DNA of 14,027 bases from Prevotellaceae bacterium UBA3627 (lineage in GTDB: Bacteria; Bacteroidota; Bacteroidia; Bacteroidales; Bacteroidaceae): NCBI GenBank assembly GCA_002373375.1, contig DFLE01000019.1, positions 1-14,027 of the forward strand, in the 5' to 3' direction. The first letter of the stretch is position 1, and every line of letters begins with the position of its first letter. A program made the position numbers and the translations under genes. Positions 7,079 through 14,027 of this stretch are shown piece after piece. The notes under the pieces are model-generated. The model was not told where the DNA came from, searched no databases, and was given only the letters and a program-made list of their open reading frames with translations.

Positions 7079-7440
7079 TGAGCCATACATTAATACTACT
7101 TATGTTGTCGTTGCTGCAGAGCGCATTGCTTGCCATGGGACAGGTATTGCTGAAGGTATCGATGGTGCGCATGGAACCTTTTGCGTTCAGTGCGCGCTTC
7201 TTCCGCTCGCTGTTGCTCAACTGGCCTTTCGCCTTGTGCGGTCTCTGCTTTGGCGCTGCGGCGTTGTTGTGGATGTATATAGTGAGACACTTCCCGCTCA
7301 GTCAGGCCTATCCGCTGGTGTCTATGAGCTATGTCTTCGGCATGATAGCGGCAGTGGTATTCTTCCATGAGACAGTAGAGATAACGAGATGGGTGGGAGT
7401 ATTGTTTATTATGATAGGATGTGCTTTGATAATAAGATAG
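7075..7440 (+). CDS. Small four-helix SMR/EamA-like membrane protein (possible flippase subunit)
   Basis: The protein is 121 aa with four predicted membrane helices at about residues 5-25, 48-70, 76-97 and 105-120. Features typical of the SMR/EamA superfamily and its ArnE/ArnF lipid-flippase branch are GQVLLK in helix 1, LSQAYPLVSMSYVFGM in helix 3, an acidic residue in FFHETVE between helices 3 and 4, and a RWVGVLFIMIGCALI fourth helix. Unlike EmrE, helix 1 lacks a membrane-embedded Glu, which fits a lipid or glycolipid flippase better than a cation exporter. The start overlaps the KS3 stop (ATGA), and the upstream AAGGAAAAAGGAAAG is the best ribosome-binding sequence in the operon. An adjacent start codon at 7078 is also possible. 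It may move the product or a precursor across the inner membrane, probably as a homodimer because no partner gene is present. Confidence 0.82.
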   Translation: MMSHTLILLMLSLLQSALLAMGQVLLKVSMVRMEPFAFSARFFRSLLLNWPFALCGLCFGAAALLWMYIVRHFPLSQAYPLVSMSYVFGMIAAVVFFHETVEITRWVGVLFIMIGCALIIR

Positions 7441-7453
7441 TATTACAAAAAAG

Positions 7454-8878
7454 ATGAGGAAGAACATTATTTTACTAACCGCGCTTATGCTGTGCGCTGT
7501 ACTTGCGCAGGCAAAGATTACACTGCCCTCTGTCATATCTGATGACATGGTGCTTCAGCAGAGTACTGAAGTAAGACTGTGGGGATGGGGCACTCCTGGT
7601 GAGAAAGTAGAGGTCAGCACCTCATGGGATGAGGCGGTCATAACCCAAGTGGGCAAGGACGGAAAGTGGAGCGTCTTGTTGCGTACTCCGCAGGCGTCAT
7701 ATCAGTTGCAAGCACTGAATATCAATGATATCTCGTTGAAGGTGCTCGTTGGCGAGGTGTGGCTTGCCGGTGGACAGAGTAATATGGAGATGCCGCTGAA
7801 AGGCTTCGCCGGCGCCTGTGTGAAGAATGGAACGCTCGATGCTATGCACGCCGCGCAGGAGGCTCCTTTTGTGCGTATGTTTAATATAGAGAAGAGTCAG
7901 AAGTTCACTCCGCAGGATAACTGCAAGGGCAAATGGCTGTCGCCATCGTTTGACAATGCCCTGCAGTTCTCTGCCACGGCATACTACTATGCCTCGCTTA
8001 TGTCAAACGCCCTCAACGTGCCGGTGGGTATCATCAATTGCAGTTATGGAGGCACGAGGGTAGAGAGCTGGTGCTCTGCGGAGACTTGTAGTAAATATCC
8101 TGATGTGCCGGTTGACAGTGTAGGTATATGCACCGGTGCCAAGTATCCTTGGGAAAGAGCCGTTGTCACCTATAATGCGATGTTCCGTCCTGTAAGCCCA
8201 TATACGGTAAAAGGTATAATATGGTATCAGGGATGCAGCAATGTCAGTGACTCAAAGCATTATGCAGACAGGCTGTCAACTATGGTACGTCAGTGGCGTG
8301 ACGAGATGGCCCTGGGTGATATCCCTTTCTATCAGGTGCAGATAGCGCCTTACATATATGGCGACAGCGAGAATGGCATATCAGGTGCACTGCTGCGTGA
8401 ACAGCAGTTTCTGTCATGTGACATGATACCTAACAGTGACATCATCTGTACTAATGACCTTGTCGAACCGTATGAGCGACACAATATACACCCACGTGAG
8501 AAACGTACCGTAGGACTGCGTTTGGCTATGCTTGCACTAAACAAGACGTATGGCATGAAAGACCTGCCATACTCTGGACCGCGCTATGACGCCTCTAAGC
8601 TGTCTGTCTCGGCAGATACTATCACGGTGGGCTTCACAACAAACAATTACGGAATATGCCGCAACTATGCCCTCGAGGGTTTCGAGATAGCAGGTGAGGA
8701 CCGCGTGTTCCATGCCGCCAAGGCCGATTTCCATTGGCAGACTAACACCGTGACGCTTACATCTGCCGATGTGCCTCGGCCTGTGGCAGTGCGTTATTGC
8801 TTTAAGGATTTCCAGATAGGTAATATGATAGGTGGAGGCGAACTGCCTCTCTTCCCATTCCGTTCAGATAATTGGTAA
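7454..8878 (+). CDS. Secreted SGNH esterase, sialate O-acetylesterase-like
   Basis: The protein is 474 aa. An N-terminal signal peptide (MRKN, a hydrophobic core, then VLAQA before KITL, cleavage near residue 20) directs it to the periplasm or beyond. Family motifs are in order: the nucleophile Ser109 in GGQSNMEMP, a GIINCSYGGTRVESW block near 192-206, GIIWYQGCSN near 254-263, and the Asp/His pair in NDLVEPYERHNIHP (Asp335, His346). A small beta-rich segment precedes the SGNH core, and another closes the protein after about residue 375, as in SIAE-type (SASA) enzymes. The expected activity is removal of O-acetyl groups from sialic acid or other acetylated sugars. It begins 13 nt after the transporter gene and is followed 20 nt later by a GH2 gene, a pairing seen in glycan degradation. 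The true substrate could be an acetylated plant or mucin glycan. Confidence 0.9.
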   Translation: MRKNIILLTALMLCAVLAQAKITLPSVISDDMVLQQSTEVRLWGWGTPGEKVEVSTSWDEAVITQVGKDGKWSVLLRTPQASYQLQALNINDISLKVLVGEVWLAGGQSNMEMPLKGFAGACVKNGTLDAMHAAQEAPFVRMFNIEKSQKFTPQDNCKGKWLSPSFDNALQFSATAYYYASLMSNALNVPVGIINCSYGGTRVESWCSAETCSKYPDVPVDSVGICTGAKYPWERAVVTYNAMFRPVSPYTVKGIIWYQGCSNVSDSKHYADRLSTMVRQWRDEMALGDIPFYQVQIAPYIYGDSENGISGALLREQQFLSCDMIPNSDIICTNDLVEPYERHNIHPREKRTVGLRLAMLALNKTYGMKDLPYSGPRYDASKLSVSADTITVGFTTNNYGICRNYALEGFEIAGEDRVFHAAKADFHWQTNTVTLTSADVPRPVAVRYCFKDFQIGNMIGGGELPLFPFRSDNW

Positions 8879-8898
8879 AATATAAAAGACGACATATT

Positions 8899-11409
8899 AT
8901 GATAGCAAGACTTTTATTCTTCTTTTCGTTTCTGATGTGTCTGCCTGTATCTGCACAGGATTGTGGCAGACAATCGTTTAATGATGGTTGGACGTTCCGT
9001 TTAGGTGATGACGGCGTGCAGCGCAATGTAAGGATACCCCATGACTGGGCAGTAGAGGGAGACTTCAACAAGGACAACCCCTCTGGTACCGGTGGTGGAG
9101 CCTTGCCTGGCGGCATAGGATGGTATGAGAAACATTTCTTTGTTGACAAGGGTGAGCGTGGCAAGGCCGTGCGCATAACCTTTGACGGAGTATATATGAA
9201 CAGTACGGTATGGATTAACGGTCAGGAGCTTGGCACACGTCCTTACGGATACATCTCTTTCACATACGACCTTACCCCTTACCTGCGCTATGGCAAGGAC
9301 AACGTGGTGGTAGTCAAGGTTGACAACTCTGACCAGCCAAACTCCCGTTGGTACTCCGGATGCGGCATATACCGTAATGTATGGCTGACCAAGACCAATG
9401 CCATACATGTGGCAGAGAACGGCACATACGTTACAACAACCATGCGTAATGGCGCTGATGGCAAAGCTGTGGCAGCTGACGTGAACATCGCTGTTGACAT
9501 CGTCAACCCTCAGGGTCGCCCAGTGAAGGTGCGCAACATCATACGCAATGCTGACAAGCAGACGGTAGCGCAGTCAGAGGGTACTACCAACAGTGCCGGT
9601 GAGATGGCGCTGACCGCCAATATCAGTAATGCCCAGTTGTGGTCTGTTGCCTCCCCTTACCTGTACACTGTCGTCACACAGTTGCTTGACGCTGACGGCA
9701 AGCTGCTTGATGAATATAACACACGTTTCGGTGTACGCGATGTGCAGTTTACCACTGAGGGATGTTTCCTTAACGGTGAGCACATACAGATACAGGGAGT
9801 ATGTAATCATCATGACCTGGGATGTCTGGGAGCCGCCGTTAACCGCCGTGGCATAGAGAGACAGCTGGAGCTGCTCAAGGCTGCAGGCTTCAACGGCATA
9901 AGGTGCAGTCATAATCCGCCGGCACCAGAGTTACTTGAACTTTGTGATGAGATGGGCTTCCTCGTGATGGATGAGGCTTTCGATATGTGGCGCAGGAAGA
10001 AGACAGCGGGCGACTATGCACGTTTCTTTAACCAGTGGCACGAGCGTGACCTTACAGATTTCGTGCGCCGCGACCGCAACCACCCCTCTGTGTGTATATG
10101 GAGTATAGGTAACGAGGTGCTGGAGCAGTGGAGTGACGCGAAAGCCGACACGCTGACGCTGGAGGAGGCGAACCTTATCCTTAACTTCGGACACGCGATA
10201 GAGGATGACAAGACCTCCGGCGACCAGTTGTCAGTCAACTCTCTGCTGTGCCGTAAGCTGGCTAACTTCGTTCGTGCCCTTGACCCTACACGTCCTATTA
10301 CAGCAGGATGTAATGAGCCAAACAAGAACAACCACCTCTTTAAGCCTGTTGATGCGCTTGACATCATAGGCTATAACTATCATAACCAAAACATCCATGA
10401 TGTAAAGAAGAACTTCCCCGGACGTCCGTTTATTATAACAGAGTCTAACTCCTCCCTGATGACGAGAGGATACTACAGACAGAACAGCGACTCCATGTAT
10501 GTGTGGCCGGAGAGATGGGACAAGTCTTTCTATGACGAGACCTTCTCTTGCTCAAGCTATGAGAACTGTCACGTGCCATGGGGCAATACCAATATCGAGA
10601 CGCTGAACCTCATGCGCCGCTACCCATGGATATGCGGACAGTTCGTATGGACAGGCTTTGACTATATAGGTGAGCCTACGCCTTACGGCTGGCCTGCCCG
10701 CTCAAGCTATTTCGGCATAATAGACCTTGCAGGCTTCCCTAAGGATGTGTACTGGCTGTATAAGAGCAGGCTGACACAAGAGCCGGTGTTGCATCTGTTC
10801 CCTCACTGGAACTTCGGCAACGAGACCTATGCCGGTGATGACATAGCGGCCAGCAAGATGTCTGAAGACGGTTATGTGGACGTATGGGCATATTATAACC
10901 AGGCCGACACGGTGGAGCTGTATCTCAACGGCAAGCCGATGGATGCCGCAGCCGTGCTGCCGCATGATGCCTCCCTGATGTGCTGGCGTGTGAAGTATGA
11001 GCCGGGAGAACTGCTCGCCGTGGCAAAGCGTAACGGACGTGTGGTGCGCTCCGCGTCAGTAAGCACAGCCGGCGAACCGGCAGCCATAAGGCTGACACCT
11101 GACAGGCGAGTCATTACGGCTGACGGCGTGGACTTGTCGTTCGTGACGGTGGAGGTCGTTGACAAGGAGGGCCGTCTGTGTCCTAACGCGTCAAACCTGA
11201 TACACTTCGATGTGACCGGCGCGGCGTTTATTGCCGGTGTGGATAACGGCTCGCCCATCTCGCTTGAGCGTTTCAAGGATGACAAGCGAAAGGCATTCTA
11301 TGGTAAGTGCCTGCTTGTGATACAGAATAACGGCACCGCAGGCAAGGTGACGATAAAGGCGACGGGCGACAACCTGAGTGCCGCGACAACTGAGGTAATC
11401 TGTCAATAA
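8899..11409 (+). CDS. Secreted glycoside hydrolase family 2 (beta-galactosidase-like)
   Basis: The protein is 836 aa from the ATG at 8899. A TTG 27 nt upstream is in frame, but the ATG gives a proper signal peptide ending VSAQ-DCGR. The order is GH2 sugar-binding domain (about 21-170, with RIPHDWAVEGDF and GIGWYEKHF), immunoglobulin-like domain (about 170-280), TIM barrel (about 285-630), then C-terminal beta domains (about 655-836) including VDNGSPISLERFKDD, as in Bacteroidota galactosidases. The acid/base is Glu406 in IGNE and the nucleophile is Glu515 in PFIITESNSS. FDYIGEPTPYGWPARSSYFGIIDLAG is typical of exo-acting GH2. Both catalytic residues are intact and the length is normal. It probably cleaves a terminal beta-galactoside or related sugar, perhaps after the esterase next door has removed acetyl groups. 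Beta-glucuronidase or mannosidase activity cannot be excluded. Confidence 0.93.
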   Translation: MIARLLFFFSFLMCLPVSAQDCGRQSFNDGWTFRLGDDGVQRNVRIPHDWAVEGDFNKDNPSGTGGGALPGGIGWYEKHFFVDKGERGKAVRITFDGVYMNSTVWINGQELGTRPYGYISFTYDLTPYLRYGKDNVVVVKVDNSDQPNSRWYSGCGIYRNVWLTKTNAIHVAENGTYVTTTMRNGADGKAVAADVNIAVDIVNPQGRPVKVRNIIRNADKQTVAQSEGTTNSAGEMALTANISNAQLWSVASPYLYTVVTQLLDADGKLLDEYNTRFGVRDVQFTTEGCFLNGEHIQIQGVCNHHDLGCLGAAVNRRGIERQLELLKAAGFNGIRCSHNPPAPELLELCDEMGFLVMDEAFDMWRRKKTAGDYARFFNQWHERDLTDFVRRDRNHPSVCIWSIGNEVLEQWSDAKADTLTLEEANLILNFGHAIEDDKTSGDQLSVNSLLCRKLANFVRALDPTRPITAGCNEPNKNNHLFKPVDALDIIGYNYHNQNIHDVKKNFPGRPFIITESNSSLMTRGYYRQNSDSMYVWPERWDKSFYDETFSCSSYENCHVPWGNTNIETLNLMRRYPWICGQFVWTGFDYIGEPTPYGWPARSSYFGIIDLAGFPKDVYWLYKSRLTQEPVLHLFPHWNFGNETYAGDDIAASKMSEDGYVDVWAYYNQADTVELYLNGKPMDAAAVLPHDASLMCWRVKYEPGELLAVAKRNGRVVRSASVSTAGEPAAIRLTPDRRVITADGVDLSFVTVEVVDKEGRLCPNASNLIHFDVTGAAFIAGVDNGSPISLERFKDDKRKAFYGKCLLVIQNNGTAGKVTIKATGDNLSAATTEVICQ

Positions 11410-11423
11410 ACAAATAAAACACA

Positions 11424-13010
11424 ATGCAACATCCTAAAGGTTTATATCTTTTATTCGTCACTGAGATGGCCGAGCGTTTCTCATACTATGGCATGAGGGC
11501 TCTCTTCGTGCTGTATCTGGTGGCGGCTTTCTATTCCAATGACGATGCCAGCGAGATATACGGCTCATATACAGGTCTGGTATATCTCACCCCTCTCCTC
11601 GGCGGCTATATAGCAGACCGATACTGGGGAAACCGCAGGAGTATCATAGCCGGCGGACTGATGATGTCGGTAGGCCAGTTCCTTATGTTCGCCTCGGCAT
11701 GTTTTGTTAACCAGAGTATATTTGAGCGGGGCGGACAGATAGACGCGACGGTGGATAACAGACTGTCGTTGTGGCTTATGTTTGCGGGACTTGCCGCACT
11801 GATTATAGGCAACGGTTTCTTCAAGCCCAACATCTCAACCATGGTGGGCGACCTGTATGAGGCTGACGACCACCGTAAGGACTCTGCCTTCACCATATTC
11901 TATATGGGCATCAACCTCGGAGCCTTGGTGGCACCGCTGATATGCGGTCCGCTGGGCAAGGGCGACTGGAGCAACCCTGACGGTTTCAAGTGGGGCTTCT
12001 TCGCTGCCGGTTGTGCCATGGTGGTATCTGTGGCAGTCTTCGTGTTACTGAAAAACCGCTACCTCGTCACGCCTGACGGCAAGCAGATAGGCACTACAGC
12101 CCATCAGGTGCCGCGGTCATCAGGGAATGTGGAACGGCAAGGCACGGAGCGCAAGGGACACGGCAGACTCAGCACCATACTGTGCATAATCCTCGGAGCA
12201 GTATTGATGTATGCCTTCTCTTACAATGCCGATGACTATAACGACTACATCTCTGCCGCCATATACGCGGTATCCATAGCGCTGCCGGTGTTTATCATAA
12301 CCGATGCCGGACTGACTGTGGACGAGAAGAAGAGAATATGCGTGATATACATCATAGCGTTGTTCGTCATATTCTTCTGGAGTGCATTTGAGCAGGCAGG
12401 CTCTTCCCTTACTATCTTCGCCGACAAACAGTGTGACAGGCACATAGGGGGATGGGAGATGCCGACTACGTGGTTCCAGTCTATCAACCCTATCGTGGTG
12501 GTACTCTTCGCTCCTGTCATGGCAGTGTTCTGGGAAATGCTGCAGAAGCGAGGAGTGCATGTCCACTCCATAACCAAACAGTCACTGGGACTGACGCTGC
12601 TTGCCCTGGGTTATCTGGTCATAGCCTACGGCACGTATGGTGTTGACTCTTCTGTCAAGATAAGCATGTGGTGGCTGTGCGCCTTGTATTTCATACACAC
12701 GCTGGGCGAACTGTCGCTGTCGCCTATAGGACTGTCACTCGTCACGAAACTGTCGCCGGCGCGCATGGCGTCACTGCTCATGGGCGTGTGGTTCATGAGC
12801 AATGCGGCAAGTAATATCCTTGCAGGAAAGCTTGCCACCCTGCTGCCTATAGAGGGAGAGCCTAATGACAGTATCTTTGGTATTGAGATATCCACCCTTT
12901 CAGACTTCTTCCTCGTGTTTGCCGTCATGGCGGGTGTGGCCTCTTTGTTCCTGGCACTCATTACCCCATGGCTAAAACGTATGATAGGAGAAGGAAAACA
13001 TAATATATAA
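11424..13010 (+). CDS. POT/PTR-family proton-dependent oligopeptide transporter
   Basis: The protein is 528 aa and polytopic, of the major facilitator superfamily, in the inner membrane. The proton-coupling ExxER motif is at residues 14-18 in TEMAERFSYYG. The PTR2 signature segments GGYIADRYWGNRRSIIAGG (60-78) and FTIFYMGINLGALVAP (156-171) are clear, with GNGFFKPN near 129-136 and the later SAFEQAGSSLTIFAD segment. A charged loop near residues 213-245 fits the cytoplasmic segment between the two six-helix bundles. It should import di- or tripeptides with protons. It begins 14 nt after the GH2 stop, preceded by an A-rich stretch, and is followed 4 nt later by rdgB. Proteins of this length are usual in Bacteroidota. 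Nitrate, a role known in plants, is unlikely here. Confidence 0.93.
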   Translation: MQHPKGLYLLFVTEMAERFSYYGMRALFVLYLVAAFYSNDDASEIYGSYTGLVYLTPLLGGYIADRYWGNRRSIIAGGLMMSVGQFLMFASACFVNQSIFERGGQIDATVDNRLSLWLMFAGLAALIIGNGFFKPNISTMVGDLYEADDHRKDSAFTIFYMGINLGALVAPLICGPLGKGDWSNPDGFKWGFFAAGCAMVVSVAVFVLLKNRYLVTPDGKQIGTTAHQVPRSSGNVERQGTERKGHGRLSTILCIILGAVLMYAFSYNADDYNDYISAAIYAVSIALPVFIITDAGLTVDEKKRICVIYIIALFVIFFWSAFEQAGSSLTIFADKQCDRHIGGWEMPTTWFQSINPIVVVLFAPVMAVFWEMLQKRGVHVHSITKQSLGLTLLALGYLVIAYGTYGVDSSVKISMWWLCALYFIHTLGELSLSPIGLSLVTKLSPARMASLLMGVWFMSNAASNILAGKLATLLPIEGEPNDSIFGIEISTLSDFFLVFAVMAGVASLFLALITPWLKRMIGEGKHNI

Positions 13011-13014
13011 TAGT

Positions 13015-13662
13015 ATGCAGACATTAGTATTTGCCACAAATAACGCACACAAGCTCTCAGAGGTTAGAGAGATTTTGGGAAAGAACTTCAGAGTGTTGTC
13101 CCTTAGCGACATAGACTGTCGCGAGGAACTGCCTGAGACGCATGACACTCTTGAGGAGAACTCTATGGAGAAGGCCGTCTATGTAAGCCAACGTTACGGC
13201 TATGACTGCTTCGCCGATGACACCGGCCTTGAGGTTGACGCACTCGGAGGGAAGCCTGGCGTCTATTCCGCCCGTTACGCCACAATGGCTGAGGAGGGCT
13301 GGACTGACGCAGCCTCTTGTTCCAGTCACGATGCTGAGGCTAACATGCGTAAGCTGCTGCTTATGCTCGGGGATGAGAAAAACCGTGCTGCTCAGTTTAA
13401 GACAGTGGTATCGTTGATTATGAACGGCAAGACATATCAGTTTACGGGCATCGTAAGAGGTGTGATAACAACAGAGCGACACGGAGGCGAGGGCTTCGGC
13501 TATGACCCTGTGTTCCGTCCTTATCAGGAAGACCCTGATGAGGCCACGCCCGTCACTCTGCTCGACAGGACGTTTGCGGAGATGACCAGTGAGGAGAAGA
13601 ACAACATATCACACCGCGGACGTGCCATGCAGAAACTGGTAGGGTTCCTGTCTCAAAACTGA
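13015..13662 (+). CDS. RdgB/HAM1 family dITP/XTP pyrophosphatase
   Basis: The protein is 215 aa. It hydrolyses non-canonical purine nucleoside triphosphates (dITP, ITP, XTP) to monophosphates and pyrophosphate, keeping them out of DNA and RNA in the cytosol. The binding loop is TNNAHK (residues 8-13). The catalytic Asp69 lies in FADDTGLEVDALGG, GVYSARYA follows, FGYDP is at 161-165, and ISHRGRAM gives the conserved His200-Arg201 near the C-terminus. It is slightly longer than E. coli RdgB because of residues around 92-108 (EEGWTDAASCSSHDAEA), an insertion usual in this phylum. It starts 4 nt after the POT gene with no Shine-Dalgarno sequence at normal spacing, so translation is probably coupled. 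It is the last gene before the right repeat arm. A housekeeping function at the end of this operon need not be linked to the lipid genes. Confidence 0.96.
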   Translation: MQTLVFATNNAHKLSEVREILGKNFRVLSLSDIDCREELPETHDTLEENSMEKAVYVSQRYGYDCFADDTGLEVDALGGKPGVYSARYATMAEEGWTDAASCSSHDAEANMRKLLLMLGDEKNRAAQFKTVVSLIMNGKTYQFTGIVRGVITTERHGGEGFGYDPVFRPYQEDPDEATPVTLLDRTFAEMTSEEKNNISHRGRAMQKLVGFLSQN

Positions 13663-13691
13663 TATGTGGCTTTTGAAGGATTAATGAAAAA

Positions 13692-13738
13692 TACGTCATT
13701 GAATAACACTTGATTTATGATAACCAATGACGATTTTG
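13692..13738 (+). terminator. Possible stem-loop terminator after rdgB
   Basis: CGTCATTG (13694-13701) pairs exactly with CAATGACG (13725-13732). Weaker pairs inside (TA with TA, CA with TG) close a loop around TTGATTT. The stem is followed by ATTTTG. It starts 30 nt after the rdgB stop and straddles the inner boundary of the right repeat arm. The GC content and T-tract are modest for an intrinsic terminator, so this is tentative. The equivalent position in the left arm keeps only the outermost five pairs. Confidence 0.4.
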
Positions 13739-14026
13739 TCCTATCCGGGGACTTCCGTTAACGCTCCGTGCCTGCGATATTTCAAAATAATTTCCTGCTG
13801 GTCGCGTACAGCGAAATCTACGGAGAGTTGTAACTATTTGATAATCAGCAGCAGGTTCTTAAAAAACATAAAAAAACGATACTTTTTGCCCTCTAAAAGC
13901 TATGCTTTCATGGTGTAAAAGCTATCGAATGACATTGTAAAAGCTATGCTTTCTCACTGTAAAGTGATAGCTTTCACGAAAAAGAGGGTGCGAAATCATC
14001 AATTGATGTGAACCCGAAAAGTTGGA
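13706..14026 (-). repeat. Right arm of the ~320-bp inverted repeat pair
   Basis: This is the reverse complement of positions 1-323 with 12 substitutions and one 2-nt deletion. The conserved block starts at ACACTTGATTT (13706) and runs to the window edge. It sits 43 nt after the rdgB stop codon, so its inner end faces rdgB just as the inner end of the left arm faces the leftward outer-membrane gene. The small open frame found in the left arm is interrupted here by a TAG codon, which argues that the repeat is not protein-coding. Together with the left arm it brackets about 13.4 kb. No target-site duplication can be assessed, because the sequence outside the arms is not shown. Confidence 0.93.
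13872..13981 (-). repeat. 22-bp-period array of short palindromes (right arm)
   Basis: This is the counterpart of the left-arm array, read on the reverse strand. It has the same spacing and a few A/G changes, several of which restore the AAAGC-N3-GCTTT palindrome (the left copy has CATAACTTTT where this copy has CATAGCTTTT). It can form stem-loops including TCACT-GTAA-AGTGA near its outer end. That the period is retained in both arms shows the array was present before the two repeat copies separated. Confidence 0.72.
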
Positions 14027-14027
14027 C

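Noticed and set aside
13727..13918. A 63-codon open frame in the right repeat arm
   Set aside because: It lies wholly in a non-coding repeat with indels and substitutions between copies. It has no upstream signals and ends in the palindrome array.
1..14026. Calling the window a transposon or integrative element outright
   Set aside because: No transposase, integrase or recombinase gene is present, no target duplications can be seen, and the enclosed genes include the housekeeping rdgB. The inverted arms alone do not prove mobility.

Overview
The window looks like chromosomal DNA of a Bacteroidota member, most likely Prevotella or a close relative. The evidence is: Bacteroidota-type promoters (TTTG about 20 nt before TAnnTTTG), almost no Shine-Dalgarno sequences, secreted SGNH-esterase and GH2 enzymes of the kind common in gut and oral Bacteroidales, a small Bacteroidota outer-membrane barrel, and a POT transporter and RdgB of matching type. 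No plasmid, phage or transposase gene is visible, and no tRNA or rRNA.

Layout. Positions 1-323 and 13706-14026 are two copies of one non-coding repeat in inverted orientation. They are about 96% identical (12 substitutions and one 2-nt indel by eye). Each arm contains a degenerate array of 22-bp units carrying short palindromes. Between the arms lie eleven genes in two divergent groups, separated by a 149-nt promoter region at 2524-2672. Leftward: a FabB-like ketoacyl synthase (KS1, 2523-1273), then a small outer-membrane beta-barrel protein (1204-440) with its own promoter and a strong terminator. Rightward: nine genes from 2673 to 13662 with no gap above 20 nt and several overlaps. In order they are an acyl carrier protein, an LpxL/HtrB-type acyltransferase, two further ketoacyl synthases (KS2 and KS3), a four-helix SMR/EamA-type membrane protein, a secreted sialate-O-acetylesterase-like SGNH enzyme, a secreted GH2 glycosidase, a POT-family peptide transporter and the nucleotide-pool enzyme RdgB.

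How the genes may work together. The divergent promoter plus the genes from KS1 to the small transporter (1273-7440) form a compact lipid or polyene biosynthesis module: three condensing enzymes, a dedicated ACP, an acyltransferase to move the finished chain onto an acceptor, and a small flippase-like protein. It resembles the core of aryl polyene/flexirubin-type type II synthases. However, the ketoreductase, dehydratase, starter-loading enzymes, thioesterase and RND/MMPL exporter of those clusters are not in this window. All three KS proteins keep the Cys-His-His triad. KS2 and KS3 each carry an additional C-terminal stretch that looks like half of a thiolase fold without an active-site Cys, perhaps replacing a separate chain-length-factor subunit. 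The glycan-degrading enzymes, transporter and rdgB downstream are probably co-transcribed but need not share the pathway.

The two most noteworthy points are the reduced KS-rich synthase module and the inverted 320-bp repeats that bracket the whole block, each sitting at the 3' end of an outward-reading transcription unit.
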